DNA from: Zychaea mexicana
Taxonomy: Eukaryota; Mucoromycota; Mucoromycetes; Mucorales; Lichtheimiaceae
Assembly: GCF_025766255.1 (NCBI RefSeq)
Contig: NW_026516750.1
Location: forward strand, 124,001-188,000
Length of the DNA: 64,000 bases
Direction: 5' to 3'
The notes beneath the pieces are model-generated. The model had not been told where the DNA came from and ran no database searches. It was given only the letters and a program-made list of their open reading frames with translations. Below, piece after piece: positions 62,438 to 64,000 of the stretch. Position 1 is the stretch's first letter, and every line of letters begins with the position of its first letter. Both the position numbers and the translations under genes were made by a program.

Positions 62438-62801
62438 AGAGTTTCAATCCATAACAATTAAATCTACTGTAAACAGTGATTTAATTTTAGTTAAGGATTT
62501 CACAATCAAGTTAGGCGTCGTCCAGGTATTCTTAGCCTAAAGGAGGGGGGTGCTCACTACCGTTCCACCACCATAAGTGGTGGTTTAAACATAAAAGAAT
62601 TTCATTGTTTAAACTGTTTAAACAGGTTTATACAAAACCTAAACATATTTTAAGAATAAAAAAAATATAAAAATATCTTAAACATTTAAAAAATAAAAAA
62701 ATTACAATATAATTTTTTATTTTATTTTTAAATATGTTTAAACAATTGTATAAACGTAATTAATTAAATATTGCATAAACAAATATTAAAAATTAAACCC
62801 C
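62438..62801 (+). repeat. 364-bp block B, copy II (candidate replication origin)
   Basis: Matches 59379-59742 in the same orientation. The palindrome around ACTGTAAACAGT is unchanged. The CATAA-loop hairpin reads CCACCAC-CATAA-GTGGTGG, where copy I has CCGCTAC-CATAA-GTAGTGG; one arm change is matched by a change in the other arm. It lies between the starts of transposase II and Rep II. Confidence 0.8.
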
Positions 62802-63078
62802 AAAAGGACGGAATGTTAACTGCAGGAGGACCGGCTATGGTTATGATAATTTTAATGCGATTTAGTAACCCTAGCTGGTTTATTAGCTAAGATATATCAG
62901 GATAGCCAAATTAATTTTTATTGAAATAATTCATGTATATATATCTTGACATGCATACATTTAAATTTTTAAAATAAATAAAAATTGATTTTTTATTTAA
63001 TATATAAAATAACACCTCAAAATATCAAGCGAAATTTATCTGTTATATATACAACACTTTCACAACATTCAATACAAC

Positions 63079-64000
63079 ATGGATCAGATTAACCTACTAA
63101 CATTTCTTGCTATAATGGCTGAATTCGTTCCTATCTTAGGAGTAACCTTGACGCTCCTGATTAAAAGAGCTAAACATCTTACTGAACATCACCAACATAT
63201 TAATGATGTTGACATTATCATTGACTAACTAAAGGATGAACTAGAAAAAGACTTGAAAAATACAAAAATTGACAAAAAAACAAAGGACCAAAGCCGTTCA
63301 AAGATCATCGGTAGAATTAGGGCATATGTGAGATTCCTCAAATCCTCAAATCCTCAATTTTCCGATGCAATGTTAGAAAATAATACTTCCAGTGCGGCTA
63401 CCTCATAGGGTGAGAAAGAATTCCGCTTTCAAAATACCAAAGGACTATTCACATATATTTGTAAGGATTTTCATTTAACAAAGGAGCAGGTATTAGAATG
63501 GTTTACTAAACATGACCGCATTGGCTATAGAATTGATAAGGCAATTGCATGTGATGAAATTGCACCAGAAACTGGTGAGAAACACGTACATATATGGATA
63601 CAATTAGATGAACGGTTTAATACAAAAACAGCACGTAAATTATTTACTATTGATGGCGTTACTCCAAATATAAAACCAGGAGGTAATCCATAGAAGTCTA
63701 TTAGCTACTGTATTAAGGGAAAGGACTATATCACATATAATATGGATCCAAATTATGAAATTAAAACTAGAAAAATGCACCAACAGCTGCTTGGCTACCA
63801 ATTAATTAATAAGCAACTTACTATGAGAAAGGCAACAGAAATATATCCAGAATTATTATGGAAATATGATACAGTAAAGTCTAATCTTAATAGCTATTTC
63901 CATGATGCCGACATGGAAAATACCCCTAGAAATCAGTTATACATGTGGTCAATGTTTGGTATTGAAACAATGTTTAGTGGTAAAAATAAGATACCACAAT
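63079..64000 (+). pseudogene. CRESS-type Rep, copy II (three in-frame stops; runs off the window)
   Basis: The ATG at 63079 opens 307 codons up to the window end with no frameshift, interrupted only by TAA (63226-63228) and TAG (63406-63408, 63691-63693). The hydrophobic N-terminus, HUH motifs (LFTYICKDF, HVHIWIQ, SISYCIKG) and the start of the helicase are visible; Walker A would follow just outside. From about 63335 onward it is almost identical to Rep I, while the first 85 codons are only moderately similar. At the first two stops Rep I has CAG (Gln); the third stop is shared with Rep I. Confidence 0.8.

Noticed and set aside
59379..62801. Block B copies as long terminal repeats of a retroelement
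   Set aside because: They flank no reverse transcriptase or integrase, lack TG...CA ends, and the enclosed gene is a DDE transposase.
53076..64000. The AT-rich island as mitochondrial DNA
   Set aside because: No respiratory, rRNA or tRNA gene is present, and the proteins are a transposase and a Rep. No nuclear copy of mtDNA is indicated.

Overview
The window is nuclear DNA of a filamentous fungus, most likely a member of Mucoromycota and probably Mucorales. This rests on many short GT-AG introns (about 60-130 bp), poly-Q and poly-S rich regulators, an alpha-aminoadipate lysine gene (LYS4), a CaaX-type fungal G-gamma subunit, and a gene of a type I associate with Mucorales at 52.8-55.2 kb. 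I could not run a database search, so the species is open. All exon maps were made by hand from splice signals, reading phase and family resemblance.

Layout. 1-3 kb holds a two-exon Myb/SANT-like gene that belongs to a repeat family; a broken inverted copy lies at 51.4-52.7 kb. 3-19 kb is a dense housekeeping block: a glutaredoxin-like protein, a G-gamma subunit (minus), LYS4, tRNA-Ala, an N-terminal Gln amidohydrolase (NTAQ1 type), ERV46, an M19 dipeptidase, an unknown protein and a C2-plus-lipase_3 diacylglycerol-lipase-like protein (minus). 21-35 kb holds class II aldolase FBA1 (minus), GPI2, a Rua1-type regulator (minus), an F-box/WD40 protein (minus) and a poly-Q protein (minus). 35-40 kb is repeat-rich: dispersed ACGTA-motif repeats, a 431-bp Harbinger-like MITE, a gene remnant, and a 996-bp element with 116-bp inverted ends. 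40-50 kb resumes housekeeping: PEX4, an RCK2-type kinase (minus) and a 15-exon SEC1 (minus). 50-55 kb has a possible transposase relic, the Myb/SANT pseudogene, and the putative Mucorales-type gene, which a 15-C run breaks.

From about 55.4 kb to the end the base composition becomes strongly AT-rich and the content changes. There are two copies of an element that pairs a DDE transposase (copy I with a C-terminal chromodomain) with a large CRESS-type Rep (HUH nuclease plus SF3 helicase). In copy I the two genes converge and their stop codons overlap. In copy II they diverge from a 364-bp block that also occurs beside copy I and carries two conserved stem-loops. Both copies are broken by in-frame TAA/TAG codons or frameshifts, so this looks like a decayed, integrated replicon or transposon hybrid. 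It is the most unusual part of the window.

The housekeeping genes form no operons. Functional themes are lysine and glycolytic metabolism (LYS4, FBA1), the secretory path and GPI anchors (ERV46, SEC1, GPI2), ubiquitin and N-degron pathways (PEX4, F-box/WD40, NTAQ1) and signalling (G-gamma, RCK2, DAG lipase).
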